Of a stretch of 47,450 nucleotides of DNA, positions 20,307 through 29,383 are shown in pieces. The notes under the pieces were generated by a model. It saw only the letters and a program-made list of their open reading frames with translations. It ran no database searches and was not told where the DNA came from. The stretch comes from Candidatus Coprocola pullicola (lineage in GTDB: Bacteria; Bacillota; Clostridia; Lachnospirales; Anaerotignaceae). Made by a program: the position numbers and the translations under genes. The DNA lies in the NCBI GenBank assembly GCA_018715395.1, contig DVLQ01000143.1, forward strand, positions 1 to 47,450, written 5' to 3'. How positions within the stretch are numbered: the stretch's first letter is position 1; every line of letters begins with the position of its first letter.

Positions 20307-21377
20307 ATGAGCACTTATCATGAAGAACAAAAAGCAAAGGATACTATACGTTTAAGAGCTCTTTTAGAAGAACTTCCTTATTTTTTAGGAGAATTTTTTA
20401 GAGGCATTGCTAATACCACTTCTGTTAAAACACGCATTAACTATGCAAATGATTTAAAAATATTTTTTACATACATCACAAAACAGCATAAAAAGCTGAA
20501 AAATATACCTTTTGAAGATATGGACGTTACTTGTCTAAATGATATTACAGCAGAAGATATCGACTGTTTTTTAGAATATATCACATATTACACCAAACCA
20601 GACCCTGTCAATAAAGAAAAAACCCTTTCTTTTCAAAATGATGAAAAGGGAAAAGCACGCAAATTGGCTTCCATTCGCTCTATGTATCACTTTTTTTTCA
20701 AAAAACAAAAAGTTTCTTCCAATCCTGCGGCTATTGTAGATACTCCAAAAATACACGATAAACAAATCATACGCTTGGAGGCAAATGAAGTGGCAGACCT
20801 TTTGGATTTAGTAGAAAATTGTGATACAGACGCTATGTCCAAAAGACAAAAGGCGCATCTTTCCCACACCCAAAAAAGGGATTTAGCCCTTTTTACATTG
20901 CTTTTAGGCACAGGTATGCGAGTATCAGAGTGTGTGGGCATCAATATAAGCGACATAGACTTTCATAACAATAGTGTAAAAATACTTCGAAAAGGAGGAA
21001 ATGAAACCACGCTTTATTTTGGAGAAGAAGTGCAACAAGCCCTTTTGGAATATATTACTCAAAGAGCACAACAAAAAAACAAATCAGAAAAAGAAGAGGC
21101 TCTTTTTCTTTCCAATAGAGGTACCAGAATCACCGTGCGTGCTGTGCAAAATATTGTAAAAAAATATGCTCGCATTGTTTCTCCTGCCAAAAAAATATCT
21201 CCTCATAAGCTTCGCAGTACCTATGGCACTGCACTTTATCAAGAAACAGGAGATATTTATTTAGTGGCCGATGTGTTAGGTCATGCAGACGTCAATACTA
21301 CCAGAAAACATTATGCAGAAATAGAAGAAAGTCGTCGCAGAAATGCTGCAAAATATATCAAATTACGTAAAAGCTGA
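20307..21377 (+). CDS. Tyrosine recombinase XerC/XerA-like
   Basis: GTGMRVSECVGINISDID, HKLRSTYGTALYQ, VLGHADVNTTRKHYA. Confidence 0.92.
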   Translation: MSTYHEEQKAKDTIRLRALLEELPYFLGEFFRGIANTTSVKTRINYANDLKIFFTYITKQHKKLKNIPFEDMDVTCLNDITAEDIDCFLEYITYYTKPDPVNKEKTLSFQNDEKGKARKLASIRSMYHFFFKKQKVSSNPAAIVDTPKIHDKQIIRLEANEVADLLDLVENCDTDAMSKRQKAHLSHTQKRDLALFTLLLGTGMRVSECVGINISDIDFHNNSVKILRKGGNETTLYFGEEVQQALLEYITQRAQQKNKSEKEEALFLSNRGTRITVRAVQNIVKKYARIVSPAKKISPHKLRSTYGTALYQETGDIYLVADVLGHADVNTTRKHYAEIEESRRRNAAKYIKLRKS

Positions 21378-21397
21378 CAACAGAAAGGAGTATTTTT

Positions 21398-22042
21398 ATG
21401 AAACAACCAATTCCATCTGTGCAAACCATTAAAACCATATTAGAAAACAGAATACCTCAACCTATTATGCAGCACATTCCTTCCTCTGTTATGTTACTGC
21501 TTTTTTCTATAGAAAATGAGTTGCATTTGCTTTTTACAAAAAGAGCAGAACATTTGGCACATCAGCCGGGAGATATCAGCTTTCCTGGAGGAAGAAAAGA
21601 AAAGAATGAAACTCCGCTGGAAACTGCTTTAAGAGAAACACAGGAGGAACTTGGGATTTTGCCGGAACAAATTACCCTACTGGGAAAAACCGACTTTATG
21701 CTTACAACATCCGGCGCTTTGATTACCCCTTTTGTAGGATATGTTTCCAACATTACAATAGAGGAAATCTCATTTAATAAAGATGAGGTGGCAGAAATTT
21801 TTACCGTTCCGCTTTCTTTTTTTCGCCAGACACAGCCAGAGGTACACTTTTTATACCTTTCTCCTTTTACAGAAGATACTTTTCCCTATGACCGCATTAC
21901 AGGCGGTAAAAACTATCCTTTTGTCCGTCCCAAAATACCTGAATTATTCTATCAATACAAACAATATACCATATGGGGTATTACAGCACAAATTGCCCAC
22001 CATGCTGTTTGTCTATTTTTTCAAGAGGAGGACAAAAAATGA
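21398..22042 (+). CDS. NUDIX hydrolase (CoA pyrophosphatase-like)
   Basis: HLAHQPGDISFPGGRKEKNETPLETALRETQEELGI. Confidence 0.92.
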   Translation: MKQPIPSVQTIKTILENRIPQPIMQHIPSSVMLLLFSIENELHLLFTKRAEHLAHQPGDISFPGGRKEKNETPLETALRETQEELGILPEQITLLGKTDFMLTTSGALITPFVGYVSNITIEEISFNKDEVAEIFTVPLSFFRQTQPEVHFLYLSPFTEDTFPYDRITGGKNYPFVRPKIPELFYQYKQYTIWGITAQIAHHAVCLFFQEEDKK

Positions 22043-22575
22043 TATTGCAATCAAAAAGACTTTTTCTGCGCGCTTTAGAAATCACAGATAAAAAAGAGTT
22101 ATCTGATATTTTACAGGATCCTTCTGTTATGTATGCCTATGAACATGCTTTTTCTGATGAAGAAGTCCATCAATGGCTTCATACACAGCTTTCCAACTAT
22201 AAAACATATGGATTTGGTCTTTGGGCGGTGATAGAAAAGCAAACCGGCACATTTATTGGGCAATGCGGTATTACAATGCAAAAATGTCATAACACTCTTG
22301 TACCGGAAATCGGTTATCTTTTCAAAAAAAAATATTGGCACAAAGGTTATGCTACAGAAGCCGCTATCGCTTGCAAAAAATATGCTTTTGAACAACTAGG
22401 CTTTTCAAAAGTTTATTCTATTATAAGGGATAATAATCTGCCTTCTCAAGCAGTAGCCAAAAGAAATGGCATGACTTCAGAAGGTATGCTCATCAAAGAA
22501 TATTACGGTCTCAAAATGCCTCATATCATATATGCTATAGAAAAAAACGCACCTGAAAGATGTAGTTTATACTAG
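22039..22575 (+). CDS. GNAT family N-acetyltransferase (RimJ/RimL type)
   Basis: ATGA overlap with the NUDIX gene; LQSKRLFLRALEITDKKELSDIL...EIGYLFKKKYWHKGYATEAAIACKKYAF. Confidence 0.9.
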   Translation: MILQSKRLFLRALEITDKKELSDILQDPSVMYAYEHAFSDEEVHQWLHTQLSNYKTYGFGLWAVIEKQTGTFIGQCGITMQKCHNTLVPEIGYLFKKKYWHKGYATEAAIACKKYAFEQLGFSKVYSIIRDNNLPSQAVAKRNGMTSEGMLIKEYYGLKMPHIIYAIEKNAPERCSLY

Positions 22576-22749
22576 TCCTATCAGGGCATATAAAATTGCT
22601 AACAAAAGTCAAGTGTTTCTTTACAAATTTTAAAATGCTTGTATATTTTATTTAGGACATTTAAACAATGTTGGCTTATATTGGTTTGCCTATATACCTT
22701 TATTGAAATATCTTTTTTACTGATAGACTGCATTTACTCTTGTATAATA

Positions 22750-23230
22750 AATTGCCAGCTCCGAAATGACGCCGGCTTTGTTCAAGCCTTGGTGGTGTGG
22801 GATTATCTGCTCTCCTTCTTCATATTGCCTTGTATTCTATTTGTTACTGCTTTTCTTGTTCTTTTATATATTTCTGTAGGTTGCTGTATTCAGACCAACT
22901 GTACTCACATAGCAGTCGCCCAGAAATTTCTATTTTAAATTTGTGTGTTGGTCGATTCGTATTATGGTGCTCTTTCCTTTTAAATACCCCATAAATGATG
23001 ATACGCTCATTTTTGAGGGTATCTCTATACATATACATGATTCGGCATGCTATGCCCTTTTATGATTTTGCTTTCCATTTACACAAATCTTTTGTTATTT
23101 TTTGGATATTTTCATGTAATTGATAATCAATGATTTTCCTTTTGTATTTTGGAGTAAAAACCATATGCTTATATACCCATTTTGTATGTTCTAAACTTTC
23201 CTCTCACTGGCAGAGTAAACAGTTATTAAA
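22750..23230 (-). pseudogene. tnpA: Third IS200/IS605 TnpA relic (related to the 3689-4164 copy)
   Basis: Reverse strand: VYKHMVFTPKYKRKIIDYQLHENIQKITKDLCKWKA... and HKFKIEISGRLLCEY...NLQKYIKEQEKQ, then caccaaggcttgaacaaagccggcgtcatt, matching caccaaggcttgaacaaaatgaaagccagcgtcatt at about 4124. Confidence 0.7.
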
Positions 23231-23269
23231 AATTTCTTTGTAGTCTTTAATACGAAAGTCATAATCTAT

Positions 23270-23308
23270 AAAAACCCAAAATATACATTACTATTTTGGG
23301 TTTTTTCA
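23270..23308 (+). terminator. Intrinsic terminator-like hairpin
   Basis: aacccaaaatatacattactattttgggttttttc. Confidence 0.65.
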
Positions 23309-23415
23309 CTATCAATTATTTCAAAATTGTATTATTTTTTAAACCAATACAAAATCCACTTCAAATTAGATATTATTTTTTCAAATTTTAGATATCCGTT
23401 TCCTTAAAAAAAGTT

Positions 23416-24027
23416 CTATTTTACTGTTGGCTTTTGCATTTCTTTTACTTTTCTATAAAATGTGGATGTACTAATACCAAACTCTGTACTTGCTTCACAA
23501 GCAGAAATCTCTTTTCTTTCCCATCTTTGAACAAATTCTTCAAATGTTTTTGGCATCTTTTTTTTTGGTCTTCCAAATTTCATCCCCTTTGCTTTTGCCG
23601 CCGCAATTCCCTCTGCTTGTCTTTTGTGTATATTTTCTCTCTCATTTTCTGCCACAAAAGAAAGTAACTGCAATACCAAATCAGAAATCAATGTTCCCAA
23701 TAAATCTTTGCTTTTGCTTGTATCCAGCAATGGCATATCCAAAACACGAACATCGACTTTTTTTTCTTTTGTTAAAAATTTCCATTGTGCGATAATTTCT
23801 TCATAATTTCTTCCCAATCTGTCAATGCTTTTTACAACAAGCAAATCTCCCTCTTTCAGTTTTCGAATCATTTTTTTATAAGCCGGTCTTTCAAAATCTT
23901 TTCCTGACTGCCAGTCTACAAATGTATTTTTCTGTTCTATCCCTTGTTCCTGCAATGCCGTTATTTGTCTTGTTTCATTTTGTTCTTTTGTAGAAACACG
24001 GATATATCCAAATATTTTCTGCGGCAT
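23416..24027 (-). CDS. Serine recombinase (resolvase/DNA invertase, Pin-like)
   Basis: IFGYIRVSTKEQNETRQITAL...LLVVKSIDRLGRNYEEI...QLLSFVAENERENIHKRQAEGIAAAKAKGMKFGRP + C-terminal HTH; SD before MPQ start. Confidence 0.93.
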   Translation of the reverse strand: MPQKIFGYIRVSTKEQNETRQITALQEQGIEQKNTFVDWQSGKDFERPAYKKMIRKLKEGDLLVVKSIDRLGRNYEEIIAQWKFLTKEKKVDVRVLDMPLLDTSKSKDLLGTLISDLVLQLLSFVAENERENIHKRQAEGIAAAKAKGMKFGRPKKKMPKTFEEFVQRWERKEISACEASTEFGISTSTFYRKVKEMQKPTVK

Positions 24028-24152
24028 TTTTTTCACCTCCAAAAATAGTGTAGCAAAACTCTTTTCATTGCTGTATTTTAAAAAAATGCATCATTCTTTT
24101 TTATTCAAAAAACTTCTGCTTTCTATATTTTTCCCCTTTTTTCGATTTCTTT

Positions 24153-24186
24153 GCAAAAAAAAAGTAACTGGTATCTGCCAGTTACT
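24153..24186 (-). terminator. Terminator of the tail operon
   Basis: agtaactgg-tatctg-ccagttact hairpin followed by a T tract on the minus strand. Confidence 0.75.
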
Positions 24187-24203
24187 GTATTAAAAAAGCT
24201 TTT

Positions 24204-24767
24204 TTATATTTTATTCCAATATCGCACATCTTCTTGTCTTAAATCTATATAACGAAAATTCTTTTTTTTCATAAAACCATGGGTATAAGGCTTTAATTCT
24301 CCATACAAATTATATCTTAATGTCACTTCCAGTAAAATATTTGCAGGTATCATTTTTCGTACTGTTTTTTCGATTTCCTCTTGCAAATGTTTTTTTATAA
24401 GACGTAGTTCAATATGTAAACAATATAAAGAATACTGCATTTGCACCGTCACATTTTCTTTTTCACAAAGTCCTTCCAACCAATCTAACAAATGAAAATA
24501 AGTATAGGGTTTATGATGATTCCATAAAAACAGTATTCTTTGTCTAAAGTCTTCTAAATTTTCTGTTTCTTCTCTTACAATGTTTAACAAATTTCCTCGT
24601 CTTTTCAATCCTCTTTCTGTTGCTGTTGCTATCCATTGGTCGTTTTCTAAGTTTTGTTTTGCCTCTCTTTCTTCCTGCAATATTTCACTTTCTACTTTTG
24701 CCAAAATCTGAAACTCTCTTGTTTCTTTCACAAAGGGCGGCAAATATTTTGAATATATTTCGCTCAT
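24204..24767 (-). CDS. XkdU-like tail protein
   Basis: 187 aa; follows the baseplate J gene with overlap; position and motifs (ATERGLKRRGNLLNI...DFRQRILFLWNHHKPYTYFHLLDWLEGL). Confidence 0.8.
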   Translation of the reverse strand: MSEIYSKYLPPFVKETREFQILAKVESEILQEEREAKQNLENDQWIATATERGLKRRGNLLNIVREETENLEDFRQRILFLWNHHKPYTYFHLLDWLEGLCEKENVTVQMQYSLYCLHIELRLIKKHLQEEIEKTVRKMIPANILLEVTLRYNLYGELKPYTHGFMKKKNFRYIDLRQEDVRYWNKI

Positions 24768-25834
24768 TTTGTCACCACACTTTCCAAAATTGGTATTTCA
24801 TTATATTCCAAAATATAATTTTGTGTATTACCATTAATTTTTGTATCTTGCACATCAATCACACCTTCTGCATCTAATGCCCTAGATTCCAAATAACTAA
24901 TGCGTACTGTTAAATATTGCATATCTGCCCATTGCTTTTTTAAATTAGAAAAATATTCTTCTATGGACGTCTTAATATCTTCTATCACTTTATGTTCATT
25001 TACATCTTCTTTTAATGTCAGATTCATTTCGATATTAAATTTTATTTCTTTGGCTCCTTCTACTGTCACTTGGTGTCCTATTGGCGCAATGCCATATCCC
25101 AGCCCTCTTTTTTCAGGATCTATCATTTGTTGTATTTTTTCAATTTCGCCTTCTATTGGAGTATTGTAATTACCATCTATAATGGTCAGCTTTACTGTGC
25201 CTCCTCCATTCCAAACAGGCGTGACTTTCACACCTCCTACTCCCTTTAATGCCATAACCTTTATTTTATAATCTTCTATATTTCCTCCAAAAGCATCTGT
25301 ATTAAAACTGTTATAATATCGCTTTCTAAGGCTGTCGTCATCTTCCTCGTCTTCTCCTTCTGTCAATAATTCTATCAGTTCTCCTTCTGCCAATCCTTCT
25401 AAATATGTAATCGGAATCAAACTTCCTAAATATTGATTCCCTGCTTCTCCGGCAGTTTCACACTCCAGTATATACTCTCCCTTTGTTTGTGTATTTTCTA
25501 CCACAATATAATTTAATTCCTCTAAATTAAAACGCATACCAATAGGCACATCAAATCCTTGTTTTTTATGATCCAAAAACCTTCCCAAAAATGTTGCTTT
25601 TGTGGCTTCTTTTCTAAAAACGCCTCTTTCCATACATCTTCTTGTCAAATCTTCTTCTGTAGCAGTATCTCCATAAGTGCGATTTTCCAACATTTCCAAA
25701 TCTGTATAAAATAATGCTGTTTCTGCCGCATTGGGCGCCATTGCGTCAAATATGATACTGCCTTGCCTTCTATCTCTTTTTTGGCTAACCTGTTCCAATT
25801 TTCTTTCCATTAATTTTTCATAGCTTTCATACAT
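24764..25834 (-). CDS. Baseplate J-like protein (XkdT)
   Basis: RKEATKATFLGRF...LRKRYYNSFNTDAFGGNIEDYKIKVMALKGVGGVKVTPVWNGGGTVKLTIIDG. Confidence 0.92.
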   Translation of the reverse strand: MYESYEKLMERKLEQVSQKRDRRQGSIIFDAMAPNAAETALFYTDLEMLENRTYGDTATEEDLTRRCMERGVFRKEATKATFLGRFLDHKKQGFDVPIGMRFNLEELNYIVVENTQTKGEYILECETAGEAGNQYLGSLIPITYLEGLAEGELIELLTEGEDEEDDDSLRKRYYNSFNTDAFGGNIEDYKIKVMALKGVGGVKVTPVWNGGGTVKLTIIDGNYNTPIEGEIEKIQQMIDPEKRGLGYGIAPIGHQVTVEGAKEIKFNIEMNLTLKEDVNEHKVIEDIKTSIEEYFSNLKKQWADMQYLTVRISYLESRALDAEGVIDVQDTKINGNTQNYILEYNEIPILESVVTK

Positions 25835-26134
25835 ACCCTATCCTCCCCATATTTTTATCATTCTGCTCAGTTAATATCATGTTGATAATTCTTTCTGAAA
25901 TATGGCAAAACTACTATTTACTGTTTTTTTCTGAAAACAAAAAATACAAACATACTTTTACAGCTTTTTTTCATGGCTTTTACAAATTTATTCGTCCATA
26001 AAAAATACAAAAAGTAATACATTCTTTGCATAACCCTTTATAAAAGACTTTTTATTTTCTATTATATTTTCAAATGTTGCAATTTGGTGTTTTTATTAAT
26101 GCAATACTTCTTTTTCTTTCAAAACATACTATTT

Positions 26135-26542
26135 TTAAATATCCACTTGTCTTTGTATATCCAATACCCCAAAAATTGTATGCACCCGAAACTTCACTTC
26201 CAAACTTTCCTTTTCTCCTCCAAACTCAAAATCCGTCACAGCCTTAATTCTATCATCTGCCAGTAATGCCTCTTCAATTCTTTTTTTAATTTCAGGTATC
26301 ACATAACTTTTTGCTCTGCCAAATAAATCAGATAACTCTATGCCATATTCCCAGTTATAAATTTCATACCGATATCTTTCTGTAAACAATATTTTAAACA
26401 CTGCTTGTTTCATTGCTTCCAATTCTTCCACAGTTCCGGAAACAATTTCTTTTTCCTGCTGCACCCGATAAGTCAAAGAAGGAATCCTCTGTATTATCAC
26501 ATTTTCTGCTAATATATTTTCTGTATCAGGAACCAGTTTCAT
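26135..26542 (-). CDS. DUF2634/XkdS gp25-like baseplate wedge protein
   Basis: MKQAVFKILFTERYRYEIYNWEYGIELSDLFG; order in Xkd cassette. Confidence 0.85.
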   Translation of the reverse strand: MKLVPDTENILAENVIIQRIPSLTYRVQQEKEIVSGTVEELEAMKQAVFKILFTERYRYEIYNWEYGIELSDLFGRAKSYVIPEIKKRIEEALLADDRIKAVTDFEFGGEKESLEVKFRVHTIFGVLDIQRQVDI

Positions 26543-26879
26543 TTTCTTCCTCCATTTCTTCTCCTACTCTGTCTAACACAACATACCGTTGTCCGCCTGT
26601 CATTTTCATCAATATCACCCTTTCTCCTTTTTGTAGTTCTTGCTGTGCTATGATTTCATAAGCTTGCCAAGGGTCATTACTTCCTTTTTCTCTCATCAAA
26701 AAACTCTCATAATGTCGTGTTACATTTCTGGATAATATCAAAAAATTTTCTGTCAATTCCAATTTTTGTTCCAGCATAATTTTTAAAGGCTCTGTTTTTG
26801 TCACAGTACCATAACAAATATCAGCCAAATTTTCTTGTTGTAATACATCATAAGCCAACAATTTTAATGCTTCCAACAT
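26526..26879 (-). CDS. DUF2577-like baseplate protein (XkdR)
   Basis: ICYGTVTKTEPLKIMLEQKLELTENFLILSRNVT...LQKGERVILMKMTGGQRYVVLDRV. Confidence 0.85.
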   Translation of the reverse strand: MLEALKLLAYDVLQQENLADICYGTVTKTEPLKIMLEQKLELTENFLILSRNVTRHYESFLMREKGSNDPWQAYEIIAQQELQKGERVILMKMTGGQRYVVLDRVGEEMEEENETGS

Positions 26880-26895
26880 ATTTTCTCACATCCTT

Positions 26896-27840
26896 TTATA
26901 TTTTTCCTTTGTGCATTTTTCTACTTCTTTGTCTTTGCTCCAATAATATTTGTGTCATATCATACAGCAACGTATCCATATCTATTTTTGTTTCTCCCAA
27001 AAAAACTGCATTTTTTTGAGTCATATCCTCTTTTGTATGATATGGTTCTTGTATCATATTTTTTTCTGCTTTTTGCAATTTATTTTGTTGTATCAGTTTT
27101 TTTTGTTTTTCTTGTTGCCAAATATTTTCAGTAACATCATATGTTTTCCACTGCTTTTGATTTTGCAAAAATATGTTTTTTTCTATATTTTCATTTTTAC
27201 TGTATTTTTGTCCTTGATATATTGTATAAAAAAAATCATATTTTTCTGTTTGCAATCTTTTTTGTATTTCCTTTTGCTTCAAAAAATCTCTTTTTTCTTG
27301 CTTTAATATATTTTCATTCCATTTCCAAAAAATTGAATCTCCTTTTTTTTCCAGATTTTCTTTTAAAATTATTTTTTGTCTCTCTCTTGTTATATTTTCC
27401 AACGCTTGCTTTTCTTTTGTAGTGTCATCTTTTAGATATTGTTTTTCATATAAATTACTGTTTTGTATTTCTTGTTTTGGTTTTATTTCATCTATAAAAA
27501 TCTCTTTTGTTTTTTTAATAAAATTTTCATTTTTTTCCGTCCATATTTTCTTGCTTTCTTTCTGCTTTTTATCTTTTTCTGTTGCAACAATCGTTTCTTG
27601 TTCTTTTTTATTCCTTTTTTCTAATAGAGAAAAATAACTTTCATCATAAAAATGTTGTATTGTTTTTGCTTTTGTTGTGTTTTCTTGCGGAATCAGTATC
27701 TTTTCTTTATCTTTTGGAATCCATGAAATTCCACTTTCTTGTTGTTGTGTTTCAAAAAATTTTTTCCAAAATAAATTCATTTTTTGTTTTGGAAAAAATG
27801 CTTTTTTATAAAAGAAAAGCAATGCTTTTTCTTTTTTCAC
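26896..27840 (-). CDS. K/E/Q-rich, predicted helical protein of unknown function in the tape-measure position
   Basis: 314-aa ORF, GTG start at 27840; extreme K/E/Q/N composition, no hydrophobic stretch, C-terminal DMDTLLYDMTQILLEQRQRSRKMHKG; immediately downstream of the chaperone frameshift module. Confidence 0.7.
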   Translation of the reverse strand: MKKEKALLFFYKKAFFPKQKMNLFWKKFFETQQQESGISWIPKDKEKILIPQENTTKAKTIQHFYDESYFSLLEKRNKKEQETIVATEKDKKQKESKKIWTEKNENFIKKTKEIFIDEIKPKQEIQNSNLYEKQYLKDDTTKEKQALENITRERQKIILKENLEKKGDSIFWKWNENILKQEKRDFLKQKEIQKRLQTEKYDFFYTIYQGQKYSKNENIEKNIFLQNQKQWKTYDVTENIWQQEKQKKLIQQNKLQKAEKNMIQEPYHTKEDMTQKNAVFLGETKIDMDTLLYDMTQILLEQRQRSRKMHKGKI

Positions 27841-27846
27841 AAAACA

Positions 27847-28002
27847 TCACCTTCTTTCTTGCAATTCCATTTCAATAACGCCTTCTATAAACATTCTTTC
27901 TGCTAAAGGTAAATTAACAAACACATTTGGTAATATATGAAAATGACGGAGAGCATATCCGGCATAATCTGCCTCTGCTTTGCCCTCCCTTATGGCTTTT
28001 TT
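27847..28002 (-). CDS. -1 frame extension (T-like) of the tail-assembly chaperone, reached by programmed frameshift
   Basis: Open -1 frame from A AAA AAG (28002-27996): AIREGKAEADYAGYALRHFHILPNVFVNLPLAERMFIEGVIEMELQERR*, with an HFHILPxxFxxLPLxERxFIxxxI motif resembling T-type extensions. Confidence 0.75.
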   Translation of the reverse strand, partial: KKAIREGKAEADYAGYALRHFHILPNVFVNLPLAERMFIEGVIEMELQERR

Positions 28003-28376
28003 ACTTCTTCTTTCAACTCCTCTTTTCTTTGTTGAAATTGATTTTGTTCCTGTACAGCCTGTAGCAATGTCATATATTCTCCCATAGTCAGCATTTCTTT
28101 TAAAAGTTCTTCACCATCATGACATTGATAGCTTTCTAAAAGTTTCTCATCTTCTAAATTTGGCGTTACAACAGAAGCTGCACATAGCCTTCCCCAATAT
28201 TTTTCTATTTCTTCATTTTGTATCTGTTTTATTTTTTGATGTTCTTTTTCTTTCAGAGCCTTTATTTTCCATAATAAAGGTTTGCCATCTTCTCCCAAAA
28301 ATCTTTTTGATACAACAATTTCTTTTTCTTTAGGTAATTTCTCTTCTCCACATAAAAATGCTTTCAATTCTTGCAT
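27990..28376 (-). CDS. Phage tail assembly chaperone, XkdN-like paralogue 2 (G-like)
   Basis: VVSKRFLGEDGKPLLWKIKALKEKEHQKI...AASVVTPNLEDEKLLESYQCHDGEELLKEMLTMGEYMTLLQAVQE aligns with the 30060-30416 product. Confidence 0.85.
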   Translation of the reverse strand: MQELKAFLCGEEKLPKEKEIVVSKRFLGEDGKPLLWKIKALKEKEHQKIKQIQNEEIEKYWGRLCAASVVTPNLEDEKLLESYQCHDGEELLKEMLTMGEYMTLLQAVQEQNQFQQRKEELKEEVKKP

Positions 28377-28407
28377 ACTTCTTCCTCATTTCTATTTACT
28401 TTTTCTG

Positions 28408-29382
28408 TCATTGTTCCATTCTTATCCATAAATCCACCCTATGACTTCCATTTTCAAATCGATGCATACACCTTTCAATCACAAACATTCCTTTTAGGCT
28501 AATTTCAGCTAATTCAGGGATTTCTACCATAATAGAATTACCTGCTCTCAAAATGGTGTCTCCTGCCATTTGTTTTAACACAAGTATTTTTTTTACACGA
28601 CACTTTTCTGCCAATAAAGTATCTGCTATGGCTTTCAAATCATGTTGTGCCAATCTATGGTCAACCCTTTGATAATATAAAAGCCTTCCCCATTTTTTCA
28701 CATCCTCTGCTTTTTCTGCGCCATAGGACAATCGCTCTGTTTCCAATCTTCCTGCTTGAAAAAGCTGAACGCCGTTGTAAGTATCTTCTGAAATATCCGT
28801 TGTATACAAAAAATCTTCTATGCTTCCATTGCATTGTAATATCACATCTGTTACCATATCTTTTTTTTCTTTTAATGTCAGTTTTCCACCTTCATCATAA
28901 AAAAAATATTCCTTTCCAATTTCTTTTTTGGTCAAATCCAATGCAGTCAATATCATGTCCAAAAGAGTTTGTCCTTCTTCAATTCTTTGTGGAATCTGCC
29001 ATATGCTGTCACAAATCTCCCCCGTTTCCAGTCCATAATCCCCTGCAATCATTTGTATCAATTCAGAGGCCTTTTTGTTGTAATACACATAAGTATCTTT
29101 GTTTTGTATCATATAAAAAAACTGGTCGTATGCTGTTACAGTAATGATTTGTTCTGATGTTCTGCTTTTTTTCATAATCCAGCCGGAAAACAATAGTTTC
29201 TCTCCTGCAAAAAATTGTATTTTGTTCCCTTCCACAAACTGTACCATATCATCTCTTATAATACGACAAACCAATTTTCCTGCACTGCTGTCAATGCTGT
29301 TTTCAATGTTAACTTCCCCCTCCAGCAAACTTGTCGCATCGTACACATTGTCTTTATTTTCTATCAAAAGCTTTATATGCAT
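28408..29382 (-). CDS. XkdQ/gpD-like baseplate hub protein
   Basis: GNKIQFFAGEKLLFSGWIMKKSRTSEQIITVTAYDQFFYMIQNKDTYVYYNKKASELIQMIAGDYGLETG. Confidence 0.9.
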   Translation of the reverse strand: MHIKLLIENKDNVYDATSLLEGEVNIENSIDSSAGKLVCRIIRDDMVQFVEGNKIQFFAGEKLLFSGWIMKKSRTSEQIITVTAYDQFFYMIQNKDTYVYYNKKASELIQMIAGDYGLETGEICDSIWQIPQRIEEGQTLLDMILTALDLTKKEIGKEYFFYDEGGKLTLKEKKDMVTDVILQCNGSIEDFLYTTDISEDTYNGVQLFQAGRLETERLSYGAEKAEDVKKWGRLLYYQRVDHRLAQHDLKAIADTLLAEKCRVKKILVLKQMAGDTILRAGNSIMVEIPELAEISLKGMFVIERCMHRFENGSHRVDLWIRMEQ

Positions 29383-29383
29383 A

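Noticed and set aside
20307-21377. Tyrosine recombinase as the prophage integrase
   Set aside because: It sits within a housekeeping gene run with ttcA-like, NUDIX and GNAT genes, more than 2 kb from the element and separated from it by an IS relic; XerC/XerA-like chromosomal role is more likely.
22639-22938. Plus-strand 99-aa hydrophobic ORF
   Set aside because: It lies antisense to an IS200 tnpA relic (22750-23230); hydrophobicity is a composition artefact.
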